Of a stretch of DNA of 64,000 nucleotides, positions 17,031-25,997 are shown in pieces. Position 1 is the stretch's first letter; each line of letters opens with the position of its first letter. Made by a program: the position numbers and the translations under genes. The stretch covers positions 62,001 through 126,000 of the forward strand of contig JBAZBK010000017.1 of NCBI GenBank assembly GCA_041671505.1, in the 5' to 3' direction. The stretch is from JACPDH01 sp041671505 (GTDB lineage Bacteria; Acidobacteriota; Thermoanaerobaculia; Gp7-AA8). The notes under the pieces were generated by a model. The model had not been told where the DNA came from and did not search any database. It was given only the letters and a program-made list of their open reading frames with translations.

Positions 17031-17708
17031 TCAGCGCTTCCGGTAGGTGAGCAGGTGGTTGTTGAACGGAGTGCGCCCCCAGAGCGGAACGATCTCCTCG
17101 TCGAAGCCGCCCTCGCGGAAACGCTCCGAGATCGAGGCAGCGGTCGGGAAGTTGAGCCGCTCGCCCCGCAGCCAGCCTAACGACGTCGCGAAGGTTTCCT
17201 CGAGCCAGGTGGCGCGGTACCGCCAGCTGCCGTCGTCAATGCAGTCGCGGATGATCACGAGGTCGCCCGGGCGCGCGTACGACACCGCGTTCTCGAGAAT
17301 CGCGCGCTGATCGTCGTCGCGAAAGTAGTGGAGCAGGTCGAGCAGCACGACGCTCCCGGCAAAGTCGATGCGCTGCCGCGCGTCGCCGAGCTCGAAGCGG
17401 AGGCCTGCGATCCCCTCCGTCGCCTCCCTCGCCGCCGCGATCTTCCGCTCGTCGAAGTCGATTCCGGCGATTTCGACCGCGAGCCCCGCCTCACGGACGA
17501 TCTGCCCGAACAGTCCGATGCCGCAACCGACGTCGAGCACGGGGCCGGCGATGCGGCGAAGCCGCGCGAGCACCGCGCGATAGACAGGGTCGCTCGCCAC
17601 CTTCGACTTCACGTATCCCTGGAGGAAGCGCGAGCGATATCGACGCGAGATCGCGCGCGCGACCTCCGCACCGATCGGTTCTTCGTCATGGCTGCCCGGG
17701 TATCGCAC
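17031..17708 (-). CDS. Class I SAM-dependent methyltransferase
   Basis: 225 residues from GTG 17708, chosen because AGGA lies five bases upstream and the residues beyond it read as shadow sequence. Motif I is VLDVGCGIGLFGQ, motif II IAGIDFDERKI, motif III-like GSVVLLDLLHYF, and a late SYARPGDLVIIRD. Basic RRYRSRFLQGYVKSK near the start resembles small-molecule or lipid methyltransferases that act at membranes. Substrate unknown; by position it may cap or modify the surface glycan. It is divergent from the GNAT gene with 63 bp between starts. Confidence 0.82.
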   Translation of the reverse strand: MRYPGSHDEEPIGAEVARAISRRYRSRFLQGYVKSKVASDPVYRAVLARLRRIAGPVLDVGCGIGLFGQIVREAGLAVEIAGIDFDERKIAAAREATEGIAGLRFELGDARQRIDFAGSVVLLDLLHYFRDDDQRAILENAVSYARPGDLVIIRDCIDDGSWRYRATWLEETFATSLGWLRGERLNFPTAASISERFREGGFDEEIVPLWGRTPFNNHLLTYRKR

Positions 17709-17771
17709 AGGTATCCTATTTACAGCCGCGCGCGGCCTCGGACGTTGTACCCGATCGCGCGGCGAAAATCG

Positions 17772-19181
17772 ATGGAGAACCCCCGCGAGATCGCGAAGTA
17801 CGTGAAACCCGGCGCGCGCGTCGTGTCGGTCGGCGTCGACGCTGCCGGTACGCTCGCCGCGACAGGCGCGTCGCCTGCATCCTCCTGGGACACGGCCCAA
17901 TCGTTCCTCGCCGGAGAGCGCGAGGCCTTCGACCTGCTCCTGGTCTCGAGCGATGCGCTCACCGCCGATCTTCTCGCCTCGGTGACGCAGAGGCAAAGCG
18001 ACGCGTGCGCGGTCGCAGTCGTCTGTAACGTCGATCCTTCGCGACGGCTGCTCGATTCTCCCGGCATCGCCGAAGTCATCACCCTGCTCTCCGGAGCGGC
18101 CTGGTCGATCGTGTCACCGGGGCGCTGGCTCGACCGCGCGGAAAGGTCGCCGCTGCTCGTCGTCGCGCGCCCCGACGACCGGACGATCCGTTCGTACGAA
18201 CGGGGCGACGAGGCGGCGATCCTCGATCTATTCGAGATCAGCTTCAGCAGCCGCCGCCCCGTCGACTGGTGGCGCTGGGAGTATGCAGACAATCCTCACG
18301 GCGCCCTCGCCATCAGCCTCGCCTTCGACCGCGATGGCCTCGCGGCGCAGTACGCCGGATATCCTGTTCCGCTCTGGAGCCGGGACCCTGCGCTTCACGG
18401 CCTCACGGCCAACCAGGTCGGCGACACGATGACGGCAGTCCGGGTGAGGAGTGCGGGGCGAGGCCCGACGAGCGTGCTGGTCAGAACCGCAAAGCACTTC
18501 TTTGCCGCTCACTGCGCGGGAAAGGTCGCGTTCAACTACGGCTTCAACACCGCGAACATCAGGAAGATCTCGACGTCGTACAACGAAAGCGCGCAGGTGG
18601 AGCAGGTTCCCTTCCGGCGAGCGGGGACTGCGGCGCTGCAATTCCCCGGCCGAATGGCGCGCCGGATCACGACGCTATTCAATTCCTACACGACCTCGAA
18701 CGCCACCTCGGTCGACGGCGAATGGGACGGTTTCCTCGACGCCGTCGCGCCGTCGTACGGACTGCTCGTCCGTCGCGATGCGCGCTATCTGAAGTGGCGT
18801 TACCTCGACCATCCGGAGTTGCGCTACGAGATCGTCGCGCTCCGGAGCGCCGGGAGGCTCACCGCGTGGTCGGTCTTCCGCCGGCGCGACGACACCCTGA
18901 TCTGGGGCGACGCGCTCGTTTCGCCGCGCCACGCACGCGCGGCCTCGCTGCTTCTGCTGCACGCGCTCGAATCTCCGGTCGGCGCTGGCGTACGGTTCGT
19001 CGAGTGCTGGTTCCCGAAGCGCCCCGCGTTCTTCGCACGCGCGCTCGATGCTCTCGGCCTCGCGATCTCCCCCGAGCCGCACGACCTGGCGCTGATGTGC
19101 ACGCCGTTCCTCGCGGAAGACGCGGAAACGCGGCTCGCGCGCGACTTCTACTACGCGGCGTGCGACAGCGATCTGTACTGA
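17772..19181 (+). CDS. GNAT-like acyltransferase domain protein in the glycan locus
   Basis: 469 residues. The first 130 form a Rossmann-like region (VVSVGVDAAGTLAATG...) of no clear family. From about 140 (TIRSYERGDEAAILDLFEIS) the sequence looks like a GNAT N-acetyltransferase of the long type found in polysaccharide loci, with WWRWEYADNP and RYLKWRYLDHPELRYEI as recognisable blocks. Such proteins acylate amino sugars or related glycan parts; the acceptor here is unknown. The ATG at 17772 is the first after the divergent gap. Its TGA directly abuts the stop of the convergent gene at 19182 with no spacer. Confidence 0.72.
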   Translation: MENPREIAKYVKPGARVVSVGVDAAGTLAATGASPASSWDTAQSFLAGEREAFDLLLVSSDALTADLLASVTQRQSDACAVAVVCNVDPSRRLLDSPGIAEVITLLSGAAWSIVSPGRWLDRAERSPLLVVARPDDRTIRSYERGDEAAILDLFEISFSSRRPVDWWRWEYADNPHGALAISLAFDRDGLAAQYAGYPVPLWSRDPALHGLTANQVGDTMTAVRVRSAGRGPTSVLVRTAKHFFAAHCAGKVAFNYGFNTANIRKISTSYNESAQVEQVPFRRAGTAALQFPGRMARRITTLFNSYTTSNATSVDGEWDGFLDAVAPSYGLLVRRDARYLKWRYLDHPELRYEIVALRSAGRLTAWSVFRRRDDTLIWGDALVSPRHARAASLLLLHALESPVGAGVRFVECWFPKRPAFFARALDALGLAISPEPHDLALMCTPFLAEDAETRLARDFYYAACDSDLY

Positions 19182-20810
19182 TCAGCGCGCGTGGCTCGAC
19201 TCGGCGGCGCGCAGCGGGCGCGTCGCGAACGGGGTCGAGCCGCGGCGGCGGGCAACGACCCGGATTCCGCCGATGCCGACGGGAAACGGGCTCGGCAGCG
19301 CGCGGACGAGCAGCTTCGAGAACAAGCCCCAGAGCCGCCCGATCCGCCCGACCCGCGCCATGATCTCGTCGCGCGTCGCGTGCTCCACGTCGGTCGAGAC
19401 CGCGAGGATCTCGTAGCCCGATCGCTCGAGCAGCTCCACCAGCCCTCCGCGCGAATAGAAGATGACCGCGTCGGGCTGGTCGTACGCGAACCAGCGATCG
19501 CCCGACAGCAGGGCGAGCAGGCTTTCCGTGTCGGGGGTCACGATCGCCAGAATCCCTCCGGGACGCAGAAGCTCCCTCACCTTGCCGAGTGCGTCGTGCG
19601 GGTCTTCGAGGTTCTCGAACACGCCAAACATCGTCACCGCGTCGAATGGCGCACCCGTGTTCACGAACGACGAGAGGCGCGAGCGATAGACCTCCACGCC
19701 GCGGGCCCGCGCCTCGCGGCACGACTCGTCGGAGAGCTCGATCCCGAGGTAGTCGAACTCCTTCGAGAGCATGGTCCCCAGCCGCCCGGAGCCGGCGCCG
19801 ATCTCGAGCACCCGTCCCCCGGGCGCGATGTGGCGGCGGAGCAGGCCGACGCGACGCGGCAGCATCCTCCGCTCCGATGGGGTCAGGTCTTCGATTTTCC
19901 ACGCAGACCGGGCGGGAGGCGACGACGGCAGGGGACGCGGCGCCGCTTCGTCCTCGTAGCGCGACGCGAACGAGCTGAGGAAACGGCAGCGGCAGCGATG
20001 GCAGACGCGGATGACCCGCTCGCCGAGCTGCGCGATCGTCCAGACCTCGACCGAAAAACAGACGGGACAGCGTCGCGGGGGGCGATAGAGGCCGCGGCGG
20101 TCGTTCCTCCACACCGAGAGGAGGTCGCGCGCCATCCGGAACGATTCCCGCGTGACCCGCAGCCGCGTCTCGTGCGGCCGGGCGATCACCGGAACGTGCG
20201 CGATACGGAAGCCGTACTTGTCGGCGAGATAGAGGATCTCCACGTCGAAGGCGAAGCCGCCAAGGCGCGAATCACCGAAGAGAACGGCGGCCGCCGACGC
20301 GTCGAACGCCTTCAGCCCGCACTGCGCGTCGTAGATCCCGCGCCTGACGAAGAACGAGCGCACGGCGAGCGACAGGAGGCGGCCGAGCACGCTTCGCGAG
20401 AGCGAATACGAGGGATCGTCCGGCGCGCGCCGCCTGGCGCGCGAGCCGATCGCGATCTCGGCCACGCCCGACTGCACCAGCGCGACCGCGTCGCCCAGGC
20501 TCTGCGTCTCGTAGGGAAAGTCGGCATCGACGAAGGCAATGGTCCCGCCGCGCGCCTCGAGCACGCCGCGCCGCACGGCGCTCCCCTTCCCCGCGTTGGC
20601 CTCGCTCGAGAGAAGTCTGAGCGACGAATCGCCCGCAGCGAGAGACTCGACCAGCGCGGCCGTGCCGTCGGTCGAGCCGTCGTCGACCACGATGATCTCG
20701 TAACTGAGTCCCGTCGACGCGAAATAGCCGCTGATCCGCGCGATCGTCCCGGCGATGCGCGCCGCCTCGTTGAAGGCGGGGACGACGATCGAAACCGACG
20801 GTCTGTCCAT
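19182..20810 (-). CDS. Bifunctional glycosyltransferase 2 - zinc ribbon - methyltransferase fusion
   Basis: 542 residues from ATG 20810 (a GTG two codons upstream is possible). Residues 1-235 are a GT2 domain of the polyprenyl/dolichyl-phosphate glucosyltransferase (ALG5-like) type: SIVVPAFNEAARI, VVDDGSTDGT, SSEANAGKGSAVRRGVLEAR and FVDADFPYET. About 240-275 holds two Cys pairs, CPVC and CHRC, forming a likely zinc ribbon. About 320-500 is a class I methyltransferase with VLEIGAGSGRLG and TMFGVFENLEDP. It may charge a polyprenyl phosphate with sugar and methylate a related substrate. The fusion is uncommon; the two stop codons at 19179-19184 touch. Confidence 0.88.
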   Translation of the reverse strand: MDRPSVSIVVPAFNEAARIAGTIARISGYFASTGLSYEIIVVDDGSTDGTAALVESLAAGDSSLRLLSSEANAGKGSAVRRGVLEARGGTIAFVDADFPYETQSLGDAVALVQSGVAEIAIGSRARRRAPDDPSYSLSRSVLGRLLSLAVRSFFVRRGIYDAQCGLKAFDASAAAVLFGDSRLGGFAFDVEILYLADKYGFRIAHVPVIARPHETRLRVTRESFRMARDLLSVWRNDRRGLYRPPRRCPVCFSVEVWTIAQLGERVIRVCHRCRCRFLSSFASRYEDEAAPRPLPSSPPARSAWKIEDLTPSERRMLPRRVGLLRRHIAPGGRVLEIGAGSGRLGTMLSKEFDYLGIELSDESCREARARGVEVYRSRLSSFVNTGAPFDAVTMFGVFENLEDPHDALGKVRELLRPGGILAIVTPDTESLLALLSGDRWFAYDQPDAVIFYSRGGLVELLERSGYEILAVSTDVEHATRDEIMARVGRIGRLWGLFSKLLVRALPSPFPVGIGGIRVVARRRGSTPFATRPLRAAESSHAR

Positions 20811-20822
20811 CGACACCCGATT

Positions 20823-21884
20823 CTACGCGGACTTGCGCAACACGCCGCGGGATACCTCGCGGCCGGTCGCGGCTTCGACCACGCGCACGAAGAGCGCACT
20901 CCCGTGAAACGACTCCCAGATCTCTGCCGGAACCCGGACCTCCCCTCTTTCCGGAAAATGCCCGGCGGCGGTGTCGAACGACTCGAGCGGCGACGCTTCG
21001 ACGACGTAGTCTTCCGGACGCGAAGGAACGCCGATTGCTCCTGACGGCGGGAGCGCGACGGCCGCATCGGTGAAGACGCCATCCCCCGATTCGAGCAACC
21101 GGAGAAGCCGGACGCCCGGGCCGTGCCATTTTTCGAGATAGAGCATCTCCGACTCCGCGAACTTGTCCCGATGCTCGGCTTCGCTTGCTGCGCTCTGATC
21201 GTAGATGTGGCGGCATCGGGCCGCCGGCACGTGGCGAAGCTCGAGCCCTTCCCTGCCGAGCGCCCGCATGAAGTCGATCTCCTCGTAGTAGAGGCGGTAG
21301 CGCTCGTCGAACTTTCCGACGCGCCTCCATGCGTTGCGCTCGACCGCCATCAACGCGCCGGAAACAGCAGCGACGCGAAGCGGCGACGCGGCGCGCCAGA
21401 ACGCCACGCGGTCGAGGAATCGCCGTCTCGAGCGGCGCATGGCGCGAACGGCCGACCGGCTCGCGAGCCTGCGCGAGACCTCTCCTCTCAGCGTCGTCAC
21501 CTCCGCCGGAGGGAGCAGCCACGCCCCTCCCGCGTCCCAGCTGAACCGCGGGCCCGAAAGGGCGACGCGCCCGCCTAACACCTCCGCGAGCCTGTCGACG
21601 CATCCCGCGGCGAAGACGATGTCGGGGTTCGACACGACGGCCACCGAACCCGACGACGCGGCGATCCCGGCGTTCGCTCCCCCGGCGTACCCGAGATTCG
21701 AACCAGCGACGATCAACCGGTCGGCCCCGATCGACTCGAGCGCGGCCGCTTCCCGCGGGTCGCAGCTGTTGTCGACGATCACGATCTCGAGAGGCTCGCT
21801 GCTCGCGTCGCGCGCGCTCTGCACGGCGCCGCGGCAGAGCGCCGCGGAGCGGTAGTTCACGACTATGAGCGACCGGTCAGCCAA
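20823..21884 (-). CDS. Glycosyltransferase family 2
   Basis: 353 residues. GT-A features: SLIVVNYRSAALCRGAV, IVDNSCDPREA, GSNLGYAGGANAGIA and VVSNPDIVF, then RLYYEEIDFMRALGREG as the catalytic/acceptor block. Similar to rhamnosyl- and mannosyltransferases of O-antigen synthesis. The C-terminal 60 residues (after about 290) are family-unspecific. It overlaps the end of the preceding unknown gene by 8 bp and is followed 12 bp on by the GT2-methyltransferase, so Wzt, the unknown protein and both transferases form one minus-strand operon. Confidence 0.9.
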   Translation of the reverse strand: MADRSLIVVNYRSAALCRGAVQSARDASSEPLEIVIVDNSCDPREAAALESIGADRLIVAGSNLGYAGGANAGIAASSGSVAVVSNPDIVFAAGCVDRLAEVLGGRVALSGPRFSWDAGGAWLLPPAEVTTLRGEVSRRLASRSAVRAMRRSRRRFLDRVAFWRAASPLRVAAVSGALMAVERNAWRRVGKFDERYRLYYEEIDFMRALGREGLELRHVPAARCRHIYDQSAASEAEHRDKFAESEMLYLEKWHGPGVRLLRLLESGDGVFTDAAVALPPSGAIGVPSRPEDYVVEASPLESFDTAAGHFPERGEVRVPAEIWESFHGSALFVRVVEAATGREVSRGVLRKSA

Positions 21885-22743
21885 GCTTCAGGATCCTGCC
21901 GAAATCCTCGGCGATCGCATCGAACTCCATGTTCCAGGGAAGCTCCGGCTCCCCTCCCGACGGACGGCTCATGAGCACGTCGCAGAAGGCATCGGGGGAC
22001 CACTCCTGCGCCAGCCGCACCTCGGGAGCGAACGGATGCGCGAGCGGGCTCGAGGCATGGACGACGACGCAGGTCCCGAGGCATCGCGCGAGCCGTCCCA
22101 GCACGGTCGGCTGAGCCGACTCGTCGGAGGCGTCGAGCAGCGCCGAGGAGGACATCAGGAGCGCGGCGAGCTCGCCCGCCGTCGGCTCCTCGTAGAGCTC
22201 GTCGGGAGCGAGCGCCCGGGCGAAGTCGGGCTGTCCCGCGCCGGCGGCCACGAGAAGATGCCGCCATTCACGCCGGCGAAGCTCCTCCACCACGCGAATC
22301 GTCATCCGTTCGCGTCGGTTGTTAGGCGAGCCGAGAGGTACCAGGAGCCGCGGCACGTCCGACTCGATCCTGTCGGCCTGCGAGACGAGCTCGGGCGAGA
22401 TCGAGAACGGAAATCGGTGCCGTCCTCGCGGCGTGTCGAGCCTGAGCTCGAGCGCGTTGTCGACGGAGGGAGCGAGACGCCACGTCTCGGCGAAGCGCAT
22501 GCCGACCGGCGACTCGCGATCGTTCCAGACGATCGCGCGCGACGAGGCGTCGAGCTCGTCGGCCTCGACCCGGAGCTTCGCGAGCTTCGGGTCGCGCTCG
22601 ACCAGGTCGACCGGCTCCTCTTCGAGAATCGCAACGCGCACCATGCCGTCGAGGAGCCGGGCAACGCTCGCCTCGAAAAGAACCGCCTCCGCCGGCATTC
22701 CGGCGTGCATGTAGAACAGAGTCAGCGGATCGGCTGCGTTCAC
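21877..22743 (-). CDS. Unknown protein of the glycan export operon
   Basis: 288 residues, soluble, acidic, no family recognised. Alternating strands and helices (VPRLLVPLGSPNNRRERMTI, WRHLLVAAGAGQPD, LGTCVVVHASSPLAH) suggest a Rossmann-like fold with a possible GT-B-like C-terminal half, but donor-site motifs are not evident. Its ATG overlaps the Wzt stop as ATGA (22740-22743) and its end overlaps the GT2 start by 8 bp. The tight coupling implies a function in synthesis or export of the same polymer, perhaps a divergent transferase or length-control partner. Confidence 0.72.
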   Translation of the reverse strand: MNAADPLTLFYMHAGMPAEAVLFEASVARLLDGMVRVAILEEEPVDLVERDPKLAKLRVEADELDASSRAIVWNDRESPVGMRFAETWRLAPSVDNALELRLDTPRGRHRFPFSISPELVSQADRIESDVPRLLVPLGSPNNRRERMTIRVVEELRRREWRHLLVAAGAGQPDFARALAPDELYEEPTAGELAALLMSSSALLDASDESAQPTVLGRLARCLGTCVVVHASSPLAHPFAPEVRLAQEWSPDAFCDVLMSRPSGGEPELPWNMEFDAIAEDFGRILKLG

Positions 22744-23936
22744 CCCTCGTGGGCCTCCTCGACCCAGCGGTGAGGGAGACGAAGCACACCACCCGACTCG
22801 AATTGCCTCCCCTCCGCGCGAAACGCCGGCACGGCATCGCGTCGCGTCAGCAGGCGGAGCCCATCGGGCGTCTCGGCGATCACGACGACGCCGTATTCAC
22901 CTCGGGCCAGTCTCAGCTCGCTGAGATCGACCTCGAGGTCCCATGTGCCGGGGCCCTCGAACGTGGCGCCGTCGTCGGAGGTGCGGACGACACAGCAGCG
23001 GAAATCGTCGGCCGCACGGACCACGGCGACCGCGACACGGAACTTCCGCCCCGTCCGCGAGCAGCGCACTCGCGTCCTGACCGTGACCCGCTGGTCGTCG
23101 CCGAGGAGCGTGATCGGCGATCCATCGGCAGCGGCGACGTCGATTTTCTCGATCGACACGTCGCCCGCCGCTTCTCCCGCGGGGATCTCACGGCTCGTGC
23201 TGCGGCTCTTCTCGAGCAGGAACGACTCGTACTCGTGCACGACGTCGACGGAGTCGCCGATCCGCTTCATCCCGCCGGCGTCGAGCCAGAGGGTCTGCTG
23301 ACAGAGCGTGGTCACCATGTAGAGACTGTGGGAGCAGAAAAGGATCGTCGCGCCGGCCTCTTGCATCTGCCGGATCCGGTCGACGCACTTCTTCTGAAAG
23401 TGTCCGTCGCCGACCGATAGCGCCTCGTCGACGATCAGCACCGCCGGATCGACCATCACCGCGACCGAGAACGCGAGCCGCATGTACATCCCCGACGAGT
23501 AGGTGCGCACGGGGCGATCGAGGAACGCTCCCAGCTCGGAGAACTCGAGAATCCGCGGGAGCTTTTCCTTCATTTCCGCGGGTCCGAGGCCGAGGATCGC
23601 AGCGTTGAGCGCGGCATTGTCCCGCCCGCTGAATTCCGGGTGAAATCCGGCGCCGAGCTCGAGGATCGACGCGACGGTGCCGCGCGTCGCGAGGCGCCCC
23701 GAAGTCGGCTTGACCACCCCGGCGATCAGCTTGAGCAGCGTGCTTTTCCCGGCGCCGTTCTGTCCGATGATCCCGAGCGAGGCGCCCGCCTGCACCTCGA
23801 ACGAGACGTCGGCCAGAGCGGGAAAACTCCGGTGCCGTCTCCTGAACGTCGCCATCTCGATCAGGCGGTCGGCGGGCTTCTCGTAGATCTCGTAGGTCTT
23901 CGAGAGCCCTTCGGCGAGGACGACGGGTGCGGACAT
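22740..23936 (-). CDS. wzt: Polysaccharide ABC exporter ATP-binding protein with C-terminal substrate domain (Wzt-type)
   Basis: 398 residues. The first 240 are an ABC ATPase of the Wzt/TagH class: Walker A GQNGAGKST, signature YSSGMYMRLAFS, Walker B AVLIVDEALSVGD. About 250-395 is a beta-rich extra domain as in Wzt proteins that recognise the capped end of an O-polysaccharide before export. The protein pairs with the Wzm-like permease at 24774, although a plus-strand dehydrogenase gene separates them. The ATG at 23936 replaces a long upstream shadow frame. Export of a finished glycan across the inner membrane is the expected role. Confidence 0.9.
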   Translation of the reverse strand: MSAPVVLAEGLSKTYEIYEKPADRLIEMATFRRRHRSFPALADVSFEVQAGASLGIIGQNGAGKSTLLKLIAGVVKPTSGRLATRGTVASILELGAGFHPEFSGRDNAALNAAILGLGPAEMKEKLPRILEFSELGAFLDRPVRTYSSGMYMRLAFSVAVMVDPAVLIVDEALSVGDGHFQKKCVDRIRQMQEAGATILFCSHSLYMVTTLCQQTLWLDAGGMKRIGDSVDVVHEYESFLLEKSRSTSREIPAGEAAGDVSIEKIDVAAADGSPITLLGDDQRVTVRTRVRCSRTGRKFRVAVAVVRAADDFRCCVVRTSDDGATFEGPGTWDLEVDLSELRLARGEYGVVVIAETPDGLRLLTRRDAVPAFRAEGRQFESGGVLRLPHRWVEEAHEG

Positions 23937-24014
23937 CGCAGGCGATTCTACGAGGTCGAGCGCCGCATCGTCCAAGAATCGGGCGAGCGGGGCGAACCAA
24001 GTACAATTCGCGGA

Positions 24015-24737
24015 ATGAACGACCGGCGGAGTGACCGAGAGCTCGAAGGCGAAATCGCCCTCGTGACCGGAGCGTCGAGCGGCATCGGGCGCGCCACGGC
24101 ACTCCTGCTCGCGCGATCGGGAGCCCGGGTCGCGGCCCTCGCGCGGAGCGTCGATGCCCTGGAGGCGCTCTGCCGCGAAGCGCGCGACGCGATCATTCCC
24201 GTCCCGTGCGATCTCGAGCATGAGGAGTCGATCGAGCGCGCGATCGCCGACGTCGCCGCGCGCCTCGGCTCCGTCTCGATCCTCGTCAACAACGCGGGGC
24301 ACATCGAGCCCCGGCCGCTCGAGGTGATGGAGATCGCGAGCTGGGACCGGCACTTCGCCGTGAACGTGCGCGCCGCCTTCATCGCAATTCGGCTCGTGCT
24401 TCCCCACATGCGCAAGGCGGAGCACGGTGCGATCGTCAACGTCTCGTCGATCTCCGGCGTGGCGGGGCCGGAGAAATTTCCCGGCTTCACGGCGTACGGC
24501 GCATCGAAGGCGGCGCTCATCGCGCTGACCGAGCTGCTCGCGGTGGAGATCCGCGGCTCCGGCGTCCGCGTCAACTGCATCAGCCCCGGTTCGGTCGCGA
24601 CACCGATGCTGCGGCGCGTTGCTCCGTCGCTCGAAGCCGACATGACTCCGGACGAGGTAGCCGAGTCGATCCTCTTCCTCGCGTCTCCACGCTCCGCCGC
24701 GATCAACGGACAGAACGTTCACGTCTACGGAAACTGA
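24015..24737 (+). CDS. Short-chain dehydrogenase/reductase
   Basis: 240 residues, classical SDR. The cofactor loop is TGASSGIGRA, NNAG follows, the active-site Ser lies in VNVSSISG, and YGASK gives the catalytic Tyr and Lys. VNCISPGSVATPM is the usual late motif. Substrate unknown. It is inserted on the opposite strand between the genes of the ABC exporter, with its start 78 bp from the Wzt start and its stop 36 bp from the permease stop. A role in making a sugar or lipid precursor is possible but unsupported. Confidence 0.9.
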   Translation: MNDRRSDRELEGEIALVTGASSGIGRATALLLARSGARVAALARSVDALEALCREARDAIIPVPCDLEHEESIERAIADVAARLGSVSILVNNAGHIEPRPLEVMEIASWDRHFAVNVRAAFIAIRLVLPHMRKAEHGAIVNVSSISGVAGPEKFPGFTAYGASKAALIALTELLAVEIRGSGVRVNCISPGSVATPMLRRVAPSLEADMTPDEVAESILFLASPRSAAINGQNVHVYGN

Positions 24738-24773
24738 CGCGCGAGCGAGAGGGCCGGAGGCGACGCCGTCGCG

Positions 24774-25541
24774 TCAGATCGCGTCTACGAGCGCCGACTG
24801 CGCTCTCCGGAAGAGGCTCAGCCCCAGCACGACTCCGGTCAGCGCAAACCCGACGAGATACGCGATCGCACCCCACGACGGAAGCTGACCGCCGATCGTC
24901 CCGAACCTGTAGAGCCCCATGAGCGGAGTGAGCGGGTTCCAGCGGAAGACCATCGCGAACGCCGGTCTGACTTCGAAGAGGATCGGGCTGAGGAAGAACA
25001 GGACCGACAGCCCGAAGCTCAGAAGCTGGAGCACGTCGCGAAACACGACGTACGCGACGGCAAGAATGAGGCTCAGGCCGAACTGCAGCGCGAACTGAAG
25101 CGCGATCGCGATCGGGATGATCCAGATGGCGCCGGCGAGTCGCCCCGTAAAGAGAAGCAGCCCGAAAAACAGCACGAGAGCAACCAGTTCGAAAAGGATC
25201 GCCGTCGCCGAAGGAACAAGGACCAGGATCTCGCTCCGGAACGGCAGCCGCTTTACGATCTGGGCGTTTTCCACCACCGAGGTCGTGCCGCGAACCAGCG
25301 CCTCGCTGAAACCGAGCCAGGGAAGAAGGCCCGAAATCAGAAAGTAGACATAGTCGCCGCCGCCACCCTGCCCGGTCTTTCCTCCGGGGAGCATGATCCC
25401 GAAGATGAACCAGTAGAGGATGATGAGCCCGAGTGGCTGGAGAACCGCCCACGCGAAGCCGAGCGCCGACCCCGTAAACCTGATCGAGAGGTCACGCCGG
25501 ATCAATTGATATGCGAGGTAAGCGCTAGAACCCGAGGCCAC
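24774..25541 (-). CDS. wzm: Polysaccharide ABC exporter permease (Wzm-type)
   Basis: 255 residues with about six membrane helices (LGFAWAVLQPLGLIILYWFI, YFLISGLLPWLGFSEAL and later pairs) and the ABC-2 export features RRDLSIRFTGSALGF and a late WNPLTPLMGLYR. The GTG at 25541 was chosen since AAGGA precedes it by seven bases and the resulting N-terminus matches the family; a TTG 21 codons upstream would overlap the divergent regulator's leader. It should form the channel with the ATPase at 22740. It is divergent from the XRE regulator at 25623. Confidence 0.9.
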   Translation of the reverse strand: MASGSSAYLAYQLIRRDLSIRFTGSALGFAWAVLQPLGLIILYWFIFGIMLPGGKTGQGGGGDYVYFLISGLLPWLGFSEALVRGTTSVVENAQIVKRLPFRSEILVLVPSATAILFELVALVLFFGLLLFTGRLAGAIWIIPIAIALQFALQFGLSLILAVAYVVFRDVLQLLSFGLSVLFFLSPILFEVRPAFAMVFRWNPLTPLMGLYRFGTIGGQLPSWGAIAYLVGFALTGVVLGLSLFRRAQSALVDAI

Positions 25542-25551
25542 GTATGCTTCC

Positions 25552-25580
25552 TTGACATGGGAAGGCGGGGAACGTAAAGT
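25552..25580 (+). promoter_or_regulatory. Sigma-70-type promoter candidate for the XRE-TPR genes
   Basis: TTGACA at 25552-25557 is a perfect -35 box; 17 bases later TAAAGT (25575-25580) matches four of six -10 positions. It points toward the XRE gene and lies next to the ribosome-binding region of the divergent permease, so a regulator bound here could affect both. Confidence 0.5.
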
Positions 25581-25622
25581 GAACGCGGAGTATATTGTCT
25601 CCAATTGAGGGCGTCAACGACG

Positions 25623-25997
25623 ATGACCGCCAACCCGATACAGATGGAGCTCGTGGGACGAAAGATCCGCGAGATGCGCCGCGAGAGGAAGCTCACGCAG
25701 ACGGAGCTTGCCACGCAGGTGGGAATCCATCAATCAGACCTTTCCCGCATGGAGAAAGGGGAGTATAAGGTCGGGCTGGACACGCTTCTGAAGATACTCC
25801 AGACGTTCAATCTGGGTATCGGCGACTTCTTCGAAGAGAGGCCGAACAGCAGCAGTTCGATCATGTGGAAGTACGAAAGCCTCGACGAGGAGTCGAGGAA
25901 GGAAGTCGAAAGCTTCATCGAGTTCAAGCGACAGCAGCACTCGATGCCTCCGGGGGAGAGCGGGCGGGGTGACGGGGGGAATGGGTACGATGACTAG
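25623..25997 (+). CDS. XRE-family helix-turn-helix regulator
   Basis: 124 residues from ATG 25623 (a TTG at 25605 is an alternative). Residues 8-65 are a Cro/C1-type HTH: KIREMRRERKLTQTELATQV, then GIHQSDLSRMEKGEYKVGLD. A short linker and an acidic C-terminal helix (DEESRKEVESFIEFKRQ) follow, with no sensor or peptidase domain. It is likely a DNA-binding dimer. Its stop overlaps the start of a TPR protein, a pairing that recalls regulators controlled by a TPR partner. Its own divergent promoter region is the obvious target. Confidence 0.88.
   Translation: MTANPIQMELVGRKIREMRRERKLTQTELATQVGIHQSDLSRMEKGEYKVGLDTLLKILQTFNLGIGDFFEERPNSSSSIMWKYESLDEESRKEVESFIEFKRQQHSMPPGESGRGDGGNGYDD

Noticed and set aside
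19176..19187. Possible read-through or fusion at the touching stop codons of two convergent genes
   Set aside because: The genes are on opposite strands; the stops simply abut, with no sign of a frameshift.
23937..24722. Upstream extension of the Wzt ATPase by 262 residues
   Set aside because: It is antisense to the plus-strand dehydrogenase, which has full SDR motifs.
25591..25596. TATATT as the -10 box for the XRE promoter
   Set aside because: It would leave 33 bases to the TTGACA box; TAAAGT at 17 bases is the better partner.
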